Shown in pieces: positions 14,096-23,408 of a stretch of DNA of 24,127 nt; the first letter of the stretch is position 1, and every line of letters begins with the position of its first letter. The DNA comes from Desulfobacterales bacterium HSG17 (GTDB lineage: Bacteria > Desulfobacterota > Desulfobacteria > Desulfobacterales > Desulfococcaceae). Under the pieces are notes generated by a model. That model was not told the DNA's origin and searched no databases. It was given only the letters and a program-made list of their open reading frames with translations. The stretch spans positions 1 through 24,127 of the forward strand of contig JAUCGD010000030.1 of the NCBI GenBank assembly GCA_030377945.1, in the 5' to 3' direction. The position numbers were made by a program, and so were the translations under genes.

Positions 14096-15279
14096 TAGAG
14101 TTCTCCTCGAAAGGCGCGCTGAGCAAGCGATTTGAAGAGGTATTCACTTTGCTCAAGGCATAAGTATTTTTTTTCTATTTGTTTCTCGGCAATCTTTTTT
14201 AAATCAATATATTCTTTCTGTTTTTCAAGGGGTGCCATGGGAATTTTCAACCCTTTTAGCCCTTGTGTATTAATGTTGTAGTTTCCAGCTGTAGTTTTTG
14301 CCTCTTTGATAATTATTTTTCTGTATGATTTAGAGGAAATACACGCCTGTATGTAATCAGATAAAAATCCACATTCTTTTTTGAGTCTTGCACGAATCAA
14401 ATAGGAGGCATATATCATATCAGTACTGTGTTTATATACGGCGCATCTCCCTATATAATCTGGGTTTCCATTAGTACGAACAAATAATAAATCACCTTCG
14501 AGTAATTTTAATTTAAGCACTTCTTTTTTCGATAGATCCGCATATACAAGATTGTTAAAATTCACTTTTTCTTTTGCAATATTCGGAATTCGTAATACAG
14601 GAAGACTCGTTGCCGTTTTGCTTGCAAAACATTTTATAGAGGTTCCGTAACGCATTCCTTCACAATGATCTCCAAGACGTTGAATCTCATACCCCTTGGG
14701 GTTGGTAACCGGATCACCAAACAGGTCGATGAAGGTTGCACACAGGAGCTCATCTGCAAGCTTGATAGCCTGCTGGCGTTTTCGACGGATAGCATCAGCC
14801 TTATCTAAAATAGCGGCTATACGCTTCTGCTCGTTCAGTGAGGGGAGTTCTATTTTGAGGGATGCTATTTCAGTAATTCGTATTGAAGGATATGCCTCAT
14901 TCGGTATTAGTCGAGAAGGTGGATTTTTTTCAAACCATCTATGCAAATAGTTAGGATTAACTTTCGGTCCTGGCATAACTGCAGCTAAATGGCTGACAAC
15001 ATATGATGCTGTTCTAAGGCGATGCACTCTTCCGATCTTAGCAGACATTCCACTTTTGGGAAAAAGGATTGTGTTTTGAGGAAACAAACGTAAACGGAGC
15101 TGTGATGCATTCTCATCGGGAATTAGTTCACACTCCTCTTCTGCACCTCCGTTTACAAGTCTTTCAAGGCTTCCAGCCCGAATAAAAGGTTTTCCCTTTT
15201 TACTAAAAACAGTAGGGTTTTGTGGGGCACTTTGCCCAGCCGCGACTTGGCAAATATCTCCTAATACTGTAGAAGTCAT
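14095..15279 (-). CDS. hsdS: Type I restriction-modification specificity subunit HsdS
   Basis: A 394-aa DNA-recognition subunit with two target-recognition domains (about 1-150 and 200-345). They are separated by a conserved helical spacer ([20 protein letters not shown], then [15 protein letters not shown]), and a second spacer lies at the C terminus ([14 protein letters not shown] to [13 protein letters not shown]). It would direct HsdM and HsdR to a bipartite sequence. ATG 15279 overlaps the hsdM stop (ATGA). It looks intact; I see no inverted repeats or second hsdS that would suggest switching of specificity. Confidence 0.93.
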   Translation of the reverse strand: MTSTVLGDICQVAAGQSAPQNPTVFSKKGKPFIRAGSLERLVNGGAEEECELIPDENASQLRLRLFPQNTILFPKSGMSAKIGRVHRLRTASYVVSHLAAVMPGPKVNPNYLHRWFEKNPPSRLIPNEAYPSIRITEIASLKIELPSLNEQKRIAAILDKADAIRRKRQQAIKLADELLCATFIDLFGDPVTNPKGYEIQRLGDHCEGMRYGTSIKCFASKTATSLPVLRIPNIAKEKVNFNNLVYADLSKKEVLKLKLLEGDLLFVRTNGNPDYIGRCAVYKHSTDMIYASYLIRARLKKECGFLSDYIQACISSKSYRKIIIKEAKTTAGNYNINTQGLKGLKIPMAPLEKQKEYIDLKKIAEKQIEKKYLCLEQSEYLFKSLAQRAFRGEL

Positions 15280-16838
15280 CCCAACATCCCCCGTAACTTT
15301 TCCATATCCGACATAATTTCTTTTTCCAGGTCCACCATTCCTTCCAGGATCTCTTCAGGTGGATCATACTCTTCTTCCGCATAAATTATTTCCTTATAAC
15401 GTTTGATGGAAAGATCATATTTATTTTCGCGAATATCAGAGGAGGTGACAAAAAAATGCTTCTGGGTTCGGTCAGTATCTTTCTTCGGATCTCTATCCTT
15501 CCAACGTACCACCATATCGGGCAAATCATTTTTATCCGGCTGCGACGTCCTCTTGTCATCCAGAGAAAAACCATCTGCTGAAACATCATAAAAAAAGACA
15601 TTATCTGTTCGGCCGCCCTTGGTAAAAACAATGACGGCTGTGGAAACTCCGGCATAGGGCTTGAAGACCCCTGAAGGCAGTGAGATTACAGCCTCGAGCT
15701 GGTTTTCGTCCACCAACATTTTCCGTAAAGCCTGATGGGCCTTGGAAGATCCGAAAAGTACTCCGTCCGGTACGATAGTGGCAGACCGGCCGCCGATCTT
15801 GAGCATCTTGAGGATCAGAGTCACAAACAATAATTCGGTTTTTTTCGTCTTTACCTTTTTAAGGAGCGAGGGATGGACATCATCATAGTCTAAGCTTCCC
15901 TTAAAAGGGGGGTTAGCAAGTACAATATCGAAAAAATTTTCAGCAAGAGAAGGCAGCTGTTCCGGGAAACGATTTGAAAGAGTATCCATATAATGAATAT
16001 CTGGAGCTTCAATATTGTGAAGCAGAAGATTCATAGCTGCGATCCTAAGCATAGTTACATCAAAATCAAATCCATGCAGTAGCCCGGACTGAATATGATC
16101 TCGATGTGGCTCAAGCTGATCACCTGGATATACGAGGTTTCCGTCTTCATCCTGATACTCCATACCCGGCGTGGTGTATTCTTCTTGTAAAAAGTGCATG
16201 GTCTGCACAAGGAAGCCTGCCGTACCGCAAGCCGGGTCACCTATCACCTCATCCGGGCGAGGGCTAAGCATCTCCACCATTTTAGTGATGATATGCCGAG
16301 GAGTTCGGAATTGACCAGCAATACCGGCAGTGGTCAGTTTCCCCAACATATATTCATAAAGGTCACCCTTAGTGTCTCCTTTGGTTAATGGCATTTTTTC
16401 TATAGTATTCACAGCAATAACAAGAAGACTGGGTTTCTGGATCAAAAGCTGGGCATCCTTCATGTATTCGCCTAATTTGGCCCCACCCAATGCCACAGTC
16501 TTGAAATGGGGGAAAACACCATCTCGAACAATGCGAAGCATGTCTTCTGCATTACGGGTTCTGAAATTGGACCAGCGAAGATCCTGTTCAGTCTTGATGA
16601 GATCCGATAACAATTTCCGACTGATTTCAATTTTGATCTCTTTATCATTAAAGATATGATGAAAGGGTTTTCCTGTGCGTTTTGCCTTTTTTTCTTCCCT
16701 GTTTTCCTTGATATCCAACAAACGTGCAAATACCAGAAACGAAATTTGCTCTATGACGGAAAGTGGATTAGCTATACCGCCGCTCCAGAAATCATCCCAA
16801 AGTTTGTCTATGTCACTTTTTAGCTGGCCATTGATCAT
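15276..16838 (-). CDS. hsdM: Type I restriction-modification methyltransferase HsdM
   Basis: A 520-aa N6-adenine methyltransferase. The HsdM N-terminal helical domain (1-150) is followed by the SAM-binding motif DPACGTAGF (201-209) and the catalytic NPPF (309-312). The length is normal for the family. Together with HsdS it methylates host sites and so protects self DNA. ATG 16838 overlaps the hsdR stop by four bases (ATGA), so translation is coupled. Confidence 0.95.
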   Translation of the reverse strand: MINGQLKSDIDKLWDDFWSGGIANPLSVIEQISFLVFARLLDIKENREEKKAKRTGKPFHHIFNDKEIKIEISRKLLSDLIKTEQDLRWSNFRTRNAEDMLRIVRDGVFPHFKTVALGGAKLGEYMKDAQLLIQKPSLLVIAVNTIEKMPLTKGDTKGDLYEYMLGKLTTAGIAGQFRTPRHIITKMVEMLSPRPDEVIGDPACGTAGFLVQTMHFLQEEYTTPGMEYQDEDGNLVYPGDQLEPHRDHIQSGLLHGFDFDVTMLRIAAMNLLLHNIEAPDIHYMDTLSNRFPEQLPSLAENFFDIVLANPPFKGSLDYDDVHPSLLKKVKTKKTELLFVTLILKMLKIGGRSATIVPDGVLFGSSKAHQALRKMLVDENQLEAVISLPSGVFKPYAGVSTAVIVFTKGGRTDNVFFYDVSADGFSLDDKRTSQPDKNDLPDMVVRWKDRDPKKDTDRTQKHFFVTSSDIRENKYDLSIKRYKEIIYAEEEYDPPEEILEGMVDLEKEIMSDMEKLRGMLG

Positions 16839-19800
16839 GCCGTTGCTCCTGTTTGTGGTTGAAAGGTTTCAATTATATTGATTAGTTCATCGATCTGGAA
16901 GTCATTGGAAAAAACGCCATCCAAACCGTCACTTGCAAGTTTAGTAAAAGGTTCTTCGTAGAGTTTTTCTACGGTAATAGCCCCATACCTTTGTATATGA
17001 TTCTTGAGAAGTCTTAAGAAATGAGTCTGGCGTGAATTTTCTGCAAATTTCCTGGCAAAGGAAGCGAATCGTTTTTCCACTGCCTCAGGCTCCATCCCAA
17101 CAATGGTCCGAATGATAAAATCAAGAGGCATTGCAGACTCTGGGAAAAATTCGTGCAACAGCTTGAGGTTAACGTCAGGATTTTGGGTAAGAACCAAAGA
17201 AACAAGCTTTTCCAAATCGTTTTCACTAACAGGATCACCGCGCCTAATTTTTTTCAAAACCGGGCTTGTTTCAAAAAGCTTTTCCAAGGTTTCCTCCACC
17301 ATCTGACGATAGAGCTGCATGTCGATGGAGCGAATATTACTGGTCCGACGAACAACCTCTACCTCACCATCAGAAATATCAACCTCCTTAGGAAGGGGTT
17401 GGGGTTGCCCACCCTTTTGTCGGTAGTGCATAATTGAACGAAGTCCCCGACGCATCTCTTCCAGTTTGGCAACATCCGTGTCGTCCCAGAAATTGCTGGA
17501 CACCACTTTTTTAATAAGATCTGCTTTTTCCATTACCTGAGTCAAATGCATTACCTTAGAGAAACCCGTCACCATATTCTGGATTTGATCCTTAAAATCC
17601 TCAAAACGACCGGACTGTCTTAGCCGTTCGTTCTGTGCGCTGGTTACGAGTAAATCAAAGGAATAGGCATCACTGTGGTCTCGAGTATAAACCCACTGCA
17701 TGAGAGGAGCGATGTCGGACTTGAGGGTTGTTACTGTGACTGGGGCAAATTGATCCAACACCCCCTTTACAAGCATGCCATTTTTTTCTTTCCACTTTTC
17801 TTTGACTGCAATAGTATTGTCAGGAAGCGAATTGATGTCTTTTCTGATCAATTCGACTGTTTGACGAACTGTATCAAGATCAGCCTTAGAAAGTGCTGTT
17901 TCTGCCAAATTGATGCGGGACTCGAAAACCAACTGCATAATAGATTTCGACGGGGATGGGTCAGGCTCGGGTTGTTCTATTTCAAAACGCTCGAAATTAC
18001 CCCAATGGTCGAAAATTCGGAACTTGCTTTTATGTTTACCTGGGCCGAAAAGATTCTTGCAAAGCCGTGTTCCTCGACCGAGCATCTGCCAAAATTTTAC
18101 CCAGGAAAAAATAGGTTTTGCAAAGACCAGGTTGACCACTTCAGGAACATCAATGCCGGTATCAAGCATATCAACAGATACGGCTATGGTGAGAGAGTTT
18201 GTCGTATCCTTGAAGTCATCAATGAGTTGCTCTGCACGTGGATCATAATTATCGATCACATGACAAAATTTGCCACCATATTGAGGATAGAGCTCATCAA
18301 ATACCTGAGCCAAAAGCACAGCATGGTTATGGTTGCGTGCAAAGATAATTGTTTTTCCGGGCAGTTGCCCCATACCATCTCGGATAGCATTTTTCATGAG
18401 GTTTTGGATGATCTCCCGATTGGTATCTCGGTTGAAAATCTTTTTATCCAAATCTTTAGGATCGTAGTTGAAAAGCTCCGGGACCTCTCCTGCATCCTCT
18501 AATTCTTCTTTCTGTCCATCTGTGAGCTGGGTGAATTTAATTCCTTCACGCAGAAATGCTGTAGTGTGGGAATAGACCTCATAAGGAACGAGATATTCTT
18601 CCTCTACGGCTTTTTCCAGAGAGTAGTATACAGTGGGTTTTTTATCTGGGCAGTCAAAAAGCTTGAATGTATTGCGATTGATTTTGTCCAAGGGTGTTGC
18701 AGTTAGACCCACCTGCAGGCAGTCAAACCACTTGAATAGATCTTGATAACGATTATAGATTGAACGATGAGACTCATCGGCAATGATGAGATCAAAAAAG
18801 CCAGTATCAAAGGTCTGAAAAGTTTTCATCATTGCCGGATAGGTAGCAAGATAAATTCGTTTGTTTCTGTCTTGGGCAGTTTTGGCGGTCACCAGAGTCA
18901 AAGGCTCGCTCATAAAATCAGTGAAAGTGTTTTTTGCCTGTTTGCGAAGTTCCAGTCGATCACATAAAAAAAGAATTCGAATTCCCCAGTTAGCCCTGAC
19001 CAACACATCTGTGAGGGCTGTGGCCACCCTGGTTTTGCCTGTGCCGGTGGCTTGAACAATGAGTGCCTTTCGATGTTTAGCACTAAATCGCTCACACACG
19101 GCCTGGATAGCTTCAATTTGGTAGAGTCGTTTACCAATGATCTCTTTTTTAGGTTTGATCTTATCAAGAGGTTGTTTGGTCTGGCGCTGCTGCACCAGAT
19201 ATTGAAGACTGTCTTTTGAATAAAAACCAAAAAGACGTCGAGGGGGATAATTTTGAACGTCATCCCAGATATAGATATCAAAACCATTGGTGTAAAAAAT
19301 TACGGGTCGTTGGCCGTGCTTTTTCTCCAAACCATCAGCATAGAGCTTAGCCTGAGTGCGTCCTTTTTCAGGGTTTACACTGGTTTTCTTGGCCTCGATC
19401 ACAGCAAGGGGTTTGCCAGTATCATCCCATAGGACGTAATCAGCATATCCCATACTGGACGGAGTGGGTTGATGAGGAATTTTTTCCTCCATAGTTACTT
19501 CAGAAGTGTTGCCACCGTTCGGATCGATAGTCCACCCAGTTTCAATTAACTGTTTATCAATAAGCCGTTTTCTTGTGGTGGCTTCATCGAATTTTAAAAC
19601 GTCAGCTGCAGCCTGTCCAGCTGTTTTCAAAGCCATCAATTCTGTTTCATTTTTCTTGGCGGCTTTTGCCTGAACACGCAGTGTTTCAAACTGTTGAAGT
19701 AGTTCTTGCAACTGAGCTTCTTGCAACGCAAGCTTTTTCAGAGCAGCCTTTTTTTCTTTTTTCAGTTTTGCTTTGGTGTCTTCTGGGGATGGCTCCTGAT

Positions 19801-20209
19801 ATGGTGGGCATTGATCTGCACTACCTTTTCCATAGGTGATGAAATACCAACGACCAAGATCCCAAGCTTCGCGTAAACAGAACAAGGCAGTTTTGTTGTC
19901 TGTCTTCTGGCCATGGGCCGCCTTGTTGCCGTCCAAACGAATCTGATGAAACTTATCCAACACAACTTTTGGTACTGTTTCTTTGAAGGAATCTTCTGCC
20001 AACAAATCAAAAAGAGTACGCTGATACGGTAGTGGAAGGCTATGAGCATGATAAATCCTTTCCACAAGCTGCTCAGAAAAGGTGCGAAGTTTGATGAGGG
20101 CGCTTGGAGCATCTGTGTAAGTATACTGTTCTGCAAAACCACCCAAGGTTGCTAACTCCGGCCACCTTTTTCTTAGTATCTCAAAATTATGTGAATCCAT
20201 GATGTTCAT
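16835..20209 (-). CDS. hsdR: Type I restriction endonuclease subunit HsdR
   Basis: A 1124-aa restriction and translocation subunit. It has an N-terminal helical DUF4145-like domain (1-130), a coiled coil (about 145-200), a PD-(D/E)xK nuclease with D257 and EAK (272-274), and SF2 helicase motifs ATGTGKT (387-393), DESH (478-481), GLTATP and QMLGRGTRL. An EcoEI-R-type C-terminal domain follows. It cleaves unmethylated DNA after translocation. Two in-frame ATGs (20209 and 20200) are possible; AGGAG at 20213-20217 favours 20209. The sigma54 promoter just upstream would start RNA at about 20211, after that SD, so its transcript would be nearly leaderless. Confidence 0.95.
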   Translation of the reverse strand: MNIMDSHNFEILRKRWPELATLGGFAEQYTYTDAPSALIKLRTFSEQLVERIYHAHSLPLPYQRTLFDLLAEDSFKETVPKVVLDKFHQIRLDGNKAAHGQKTDNKTALFCLREAWDLGRWYFITYGKGSADQCPPYQEPSPEDTKAKLKKEKKAALKKLALQEAQLQELLQQFETLRVQAKAAKKNETELMALKTAGQAAADVLKFDEATTRKRLIDKQLIETGWTIDPNGGNTSEVTMEEKIPHQPTPSSMGYADYVLWDDTGKPLAVIEAKKTSVNPEKGRTQAKLYADGLEKKHGQRPVIFYTNGFDIYIWDDVQNYPPRRLFGFYSKDSLQYLVQQRQTKQPLDKIKPKKEIIGKRLYQIEAIQAVCERFSAKHRKALIVQATGTGKTRVATALTDVLVRANWGIRILFLCDRLELRKQAKNTFTDFMSEPLTLVTAKTAQDRNKRIYLATYPAMMKTFQTFDTGFFDLIIADESHRSIYNRYQDLFKWFDCLQVGLTATPLDKINRNTFKLFDCPDKKPTVYYSLEKAVEEEYLVPYEVYSHTTAFLREGIKFTQLTDGQKEELEDAGEVPELFNYDPKDLDKKIFNRDTNREIIQNLMKNAIRDGMGQLPGKTIIFARNHNHAVLLAQVFDELYPQYGGKFCHVIDNYDPRAEQLIDDFKDTTNSLTIAVSVDMLDTGIDVPEVVNLVFAKPIFSWVKFWQMLGRGTRLCKNLFGPGKHKSKFRIFDHWGNFERFEIEQPEPDPSPSKSIMQLVFESRINLAETALSKADLDTVRQTVELIRKDINSLPDNTIAVKEKWKEKNGMLVKGVLDQFAPVTVTTLKSDIAPLMQWVYTRDHSDAYSFDLLVTSAQNERLRQSGRFEDFKDQIQNMVTGFSKVMHLTQVMEKADLIKKVVSSNFWDDTDVAKLEEMRRGLRSIMHYRQKGGQPQPLPKEVDISDGEVEVVRRTSNIRSIDMQLYRQMVEETLEKLFETSPVLKKIRRGDPVSENDLEKLVSLVLTQNPDVNLKLLHEFFPESAMPLDFIIRTIVGMEPEAVEKRFASFARKFAENSRQTHFLRLLKNHIQRYGAITVEKLYEEPFTKLASDGLDGVFSNDFQIDELINIIETFQPQTGATA

Positions 20210-20221
20210 GTTCTCCTAAAA

Positions 20222-20237
20222 AGCAACGATCGTGCCA
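20222..20237 (-). promoter_or_regulatory. Sigma54 -24/-12 promoter for hsdR
   Basis: Minus strand TGGCACG-ATCG-TTGCT matches the sigma54 consensus TGGCACG-N4-TTGCW at every fixed position. It fills most of the gap between the sigma54 activator stop (20241) and hsdR ATG (20209). The -12 C is at 20223, so initiation is expected near 20211. Confidence 0.85.
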
Positions 20238-20240
20238 ATC

Positions 20241-21749
20241 TCACTCCAAACCATATTTTTTCAACCAATTAGTTAAGGTCTGATAACTTGATAACCCCAG
20301 TAATGATGCCGTTTTTGTTTTGTTTTTATTTTCTTTTGTAAGACCTCTTTGAAGATAATGTACAGCCACTTTTTTCATAATCTCTGGTAAATTGATACCG
20401 TCCTCTATTGAGAGATCAAGGACAGATTCTTTATCTCCAGAATTAGCGGGAATAGGGAGTAAGGCCTCCCTAATGTCTTCTTCATTGAGCTCTTCATCTA
20501 ATGCCCAGACTGCAGCTCGTGTAAGTGTATTCTGTAATTCTCTGACATTGCCAGGCCATGGATGTCGAAGCAAAAGATTTCTTGCGGAAACAGAAATTTT
20601 TTTATGTTTATAGTTCGGTTCTTTGCGACTCTCTTTGTTTATTAATTTTAAAAACGTATCAATCAATAGGCTGATATCCCCTAATCGATCCCTTAGAGGT
20701 GGCAACTTAATAACTGCAACGGCTAACCGATAGAAAAGATCCTCTCGAAAAGATCCATTTGAAACCTCATTGATAAGATTCCTATTGGTTGCCGCAATAA
20801 TTCTTATGTCTATATTCTGCACCTTGGTCGAGCCAATTTTCTTAACCTCTCCCTCTTGTACAGTGCGCAGAATCTTAACCTGCATCTCTTTGGGAAGTTC
20901 ACCGATTTCATCTAAAAAAATAGTTCCCCGATGAGCGGCTTCAAAATGACCGACACGAGAAGATGTTGCCCCAGTAAACGCTCCCTTTTCATGACCAAAT
21001 AATTCAGATTCAACCAATTCTGAAGGGATGGCTCCACAATTAATAGAAACAAACGCTTTGTTTCTACGTGGACTGGCATCATGAATTGCACGCGCAAACA
21101 GTTCTTTACCAGTACCGGATTCTCCTTCTATCAATACAGGAATTGATCGTGGTGCAATTTGCCTTGCTTTGAGTATAACTTTTTGCATTACTTTGCTTCG
21201 ATGGATGATATCATCAAATTCAGGTGCTTCGGCTGGTAATCCAGCAGCAAGCCGTTCAAGGGTTTTATCTGATTTTCTTAATAAATCAGGTATAAAATCA
21301 GCCGAAATGTCAAAAGGAACTGATGCAGTACGAACACCATATTTTTGTGATGATTCGATTATTTCAGCTGGAAAGCGGGTTTTTGAAAGAATAATCCACA
21401 CGGCTGCCATGTGAGGAGTGCCTGGGCTTATATGGAATGTAAGATCAATGTCATCACCGTGTTTTTTTCGAATATCATTAACAACCCTGACCGTTGATTC
21501 ATAGATTTCCGAAAAAACAGTAGGGCCAGACAATCTCTCTGAATACACTTTTATGGGAATATCGGTTTTGGTTTCTATCCATGTTATATAGGAATCAGTA
21601 TCTTTAGGGTTCAGGTCGCTGATCAAACATACTTCTTCATATTTTCTGGATGTTACCGCTTGCGCTATCGGCCCTAAACCAACTTTAGAATCATCATCGG
21701 AAGCTTTTAAATCTGTAAAACCAATCCAGCATGTCAAAATAGAATTCAT
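20241..21749 (-). CDS. RtcR-like CARF-domain sigma54 transcription activator
   Basis: About 502 aa from ATG 21749. The N-terminal domain (1-165) is a CARF-type Rossmann sensor: HISPGTPHMAAVWIIL (106-121) then FPAEIIESS aligns with the E. coli RtcR segment around HITTGT and IQSS. The AAA+ domain has Walker A GESGTGKE (209-216), the sigma54 contact loop GAFTGA (256-261) and Walker B TIFLDE (276-281). A Fis-type helix-turn-helix ends the protein (KTASLLGLSSYQTLTNWLKKYG). RtcR normally sits beside rtcBA and activates RNA-repair genes when its CARF domain binds an RNA-derived ligand. No rtcA or rtcB is present here; the next gene is hsdR behind a consensus sigma54 promoter. An in-frame TTG at 21785 would add 12 residues. 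No SD is evident. Confidence 0.9.
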   Translation of the reverse strand: MNSILTCWIGFTDLKASDDDSKVGLGPIAQAVTSRKYEEVCLISDLNPKDTDSYITWIETKTDIPIKVYSERLSGPTVFSEIYESTVRVVNDIRKKHGDDIDLTFHISPGTPHMAAVWIILSKTRFPAEIIESSQKYGVRTASVPFDISADFIPDLLRKSDKTLERLAAGLPAEAPEFDDIIHRSKVMQKVILKARQIAPRSIPVLIEGESGTGKELFARAIHDASPRRNKAFVSINCGAIPSELVESELFGHEKGAFTGATSSRVGHFEAAHRGTIFLDEIGELPKEMQVKILRTVQEGEVKKIGSTKVQNIDIRIIAATNRNLINEVSNGSFREDLFYRLAVAVIKLPPLRDRLGDISLLIDTFLKLINKESRKEPNYKHKKISVSARNLLLRHPWPGNVRELQNTLTRAAVWALDEELNEEDIREALLPIPANSGDKESVLDLSIEDGINLPEIMKKVAVHYLQRGLTKENKNKTKTASLLGLSSYQTLTNWLKKYGLE

Positions 21750-21838
21750 AATATGATTAATACAAATTAATTTACTAAGACACAAGAAAATTTATCCTGC
21801 TTTTAATATCTTTTTAAATAGCGTCGTAAGGTTACAAA

Positions 21839-21870
21839 ATTGTTTGTTCATAAATAGCATTAAAAACAAT
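21839..21870. promoter_or_regulatory. Candidate activator-binding dyad
   Basis: ATTGTTT (21839-21845) and AAACAAT (21864-21870) form an inverted repeat with an 18-base spacer. It lies about 70-100 bases upstream of the predicted start at 21941, a usual distance for sigma54 enhancer sites. The region is AT-rich, so chance is quite possible. Confidence 0.3.
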
Positions 21871-21914
21871 AAGTTAAACCAAAGTAAATATTGTATTCGT
21901 TTTTTTTGGATGTT

Positions 21915-21930
21915 TGGCATCATTTATGCT
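21915..21930 (+). promoter_or_regulatory. Second sigma54 -24/-12 promoter, divergent
   Basis: TGGCATCATTTATGCT keeps GG-N10-GC spacing and most of the TGGCA...TGC consensus. It points away from the activator towards the gene at 21983. The expected start is near 21941, leaving about 42 bases of leader that includes the SD. Confidence 0.65.
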
Positions 21931-21982
21931 CAATAGGTTTTCAGGAATCAAAAAATAATAATTCAAAAAAAGGAGGTACAAA

Positions 21983-22156
21983 ATGGCTACAAATCCCCCG
22001 ACAGGAGATGGAAGAAGACAAGGAGCAGTAAGAAATAGGTCCCAGGCTTACAACCCAAAAAATGATAAATGGACGAAAAGAGACAAGGAAACTGGGCGAT
22101 GGATGGATCAAAAATCGGACGGCAAACCTTTTAAAGGGGTACGAAAGGAAAAATAA
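21983..22156 (+). CDS. Small basic conserved protein (57 aa)
   Basis: A 57-residue protein, Gly, Arg and Lys rich, with the order GDGRRQGAVRNRSQ, then YNPKNDKW and a KPFKGVRKE end. I recall small bacterial proteins with this pattern but no known function. It is probably largely unstructured or nucleic-acid binding. A strong SD (AGGAGG, 21971-21976) precedes ATG 21983. It is the first gene behind the divergent sigma54 promoter, so it should be induced together with the R-M operon if the activator acts on both. Confidence 0.75.
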   Translation: MATNPPTGDGRRQGAVRNRSQAYNPKNDKWTKRDKETGRWMDQKSDGKPFKGVRKEK

Positions 22157-22205
22157 ATTTTTCCAATTTTTGCTTTTTAACTTATATTTTGAAAGGAATT
22201 TAAAA

Positions 22206-22412
22206 ATGGCTTTTTATTACGTAAACAAAAATCAACAACAGAACGGCGACCATGAAGTACACAAAGCAGGTTGCTCCTATATGCCGAATCAAAATAACAG
22301 AGTGTATTTGGGAGATTATTCCAGCTGTTATCCTGCTGTCCAAAAGGCAAAAGAGTATTATCACAGGTCCAATGGTTGCTACTATTGTTCCAATGCTTGT
22401 CACACTTCCTGA
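22206..22412 (+). CDS. Small Cys/His-rich conserved protein (68 aa)
   Basis: A 68-residue protein with the pattern NGDHEVHKAGC, a central YLGDYSSC, and a final GCYYCSNACHT. The spaced Cys and His residues suggest a small zinc-binding fold. I recall short bacterial proteins with this layout but no assigned function. AAAGGAA precedes ATG 22206. It begins 49 bases after the 57-aa gene and a weak terminator follows, so the two likely form one transcript from the divergent sigma54 promoter. Confidence 0.75.
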   Translation: MAFYYVNKNQQQNGDHEVHKAGCSYMPNQNNRVYLGDYSSCYPAVQKAKEYYHRSNGCYYCSNACHTS

Positions 22413-22423
22413 CTTTAGCATGA

Positions 22424-22456
22424 AACCCTAAAGAGATTGAGGAGGGTTGTTTTTGT
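22424..22456 (+). terminator. Weak intrinsic terminator
   Basis: AACCCT (22424-22429) pairs with AGGGTT (22443-22448) and is followed by GTTTTTGTT. It lies just after the 68-aa gene and would end the small-gene transcript. Confidence 0.45.
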
Positions 22457-23003
22457 TGTATTGTGTGGCAGTACAATCTTTTTTGAGACTTTAGTATAAG
22501 TGATGTTTAAAGGGATTCAACTATCCGCGTATTGCAAAATGTCAGACAAAAAATCTGAGGTACTATAATCATATCAAATATCACGTCATTTCCCCCTCGA
22601 CCCGGTCTTCAGTTTTCACATATTGTCAAAATCCATCGTTAATACATAAGACTCTCCCTTTTTTAATACCTTCTGCTCCTCCATTTGCTCACAGTCCTTG
22701 TCTGCTTTCATTGCAACAGGTACTATTACCATCTCTAATCAAAGAGGATGCCCATACCAGGAGGTCTTATTGATCATATCTAAGTAACCAGAAAACTCAT
22801 TGTCTCATAAGGTTTACCTTCCGTTACGTAACCTGCATAAGTCATATTACCACATTCAGAACATTGTTCGTTTTAGTTTAATCAAAAAAATCTTGATATT
22901 TAAGATTGCAAATATGATCCGTTTTAGATAAACCCCAGATACAGTTAATAACCCTCGTAAATGTTACCACAGATGCGGTGATTTTTTAGTATCAGGAGAT
23001 ATA
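22457..23003. other. Intergenic stretch with probable gene debris
   Basis: No intact gene is visible. On the minus strand, short frames look like remnants: one with a CSECGN zinc-ribbon-like start (around 22865-22785) and one of 31 codons beginning MKADKDCEQMEEQ (around 22711-22616), both broken by stops. A small hairpin AATCTT/AAGATT occurs near 22890. This may be a decayed gene at the edge of the defence island. Confidence 0.4.
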
Positions 23004-23393
23004 ATGAATTCCAAAACGTTTCGCCTACCGGTGAAAATAATGAAACTTAGAATTGATGATTATTCATTTGGAAGGATGATTATTGGAGGAAGAGAGTTCA
23101 CGTCAGACCTCATCCTTTATCCAGATGGACGTATTCAGGATAACTGGCGAAGATCCAAAGGACACAGCCTCACCCTGGATGACATTACAATGGTGCTTGA
23201 AGCAGCTCCCCACAAATTGATTCTCGGGACAGGAGCCAGTGGCATGATGAGAGTATCAGAAAACGTTGTGGCATTTTGTAAAAAACATGGAATTGAACTC
23301 AAAGTATGCCGCACTTCTTCAGCTGTGACACTATTTAACAAGAGTGTGCAAGCAGATACCACTGTAGCAGCTTGTTTCCATTTGACCTGCTAA
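23004..23393 (+). CDS. Mth938-like (DUF498) domain protein
   Basis: A 129-aa single-domain protein of the Mth938/NDUFAF3/AAMDC family. The family pattern is complete: DDYSFGRMIIGGREFTSDLI, the PDGRI turn, LTLDDITMVLEAAPHKLILGTGASG, a KKHGIEL strand, a Ser/Thr-Ala stretch, and the FHLTC end. Members are small soluble proteins without a settled biochemical role; the mitochondrial relative assists complex I assembly. AGGAG precedes ATG 23004 at good spacing. It is probably a resident gene outside the defence island. Confidence 0.88.
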   Translation: MNSKTFRLPVKIMKLRIDDYSFGRMIIGGREFTSDLILYPDGRIQDNWRRSKGHSLTLDDITMVLEAAPHKLILGTGASGMMRVSENVVAFCKKHGIELKVCRTSSAVTLFNKSVQADTTVAACFHLTC

Positions 23394-23408
23394 TCCTGAT
23401 TATATTTA

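Noticed and set aside
17675..18502. 275-codon plus-strand frame inside hsdR
   Set aside because: It lies wholly antisense to conserved helicase motifs of HsdR and has no recognisable domain.
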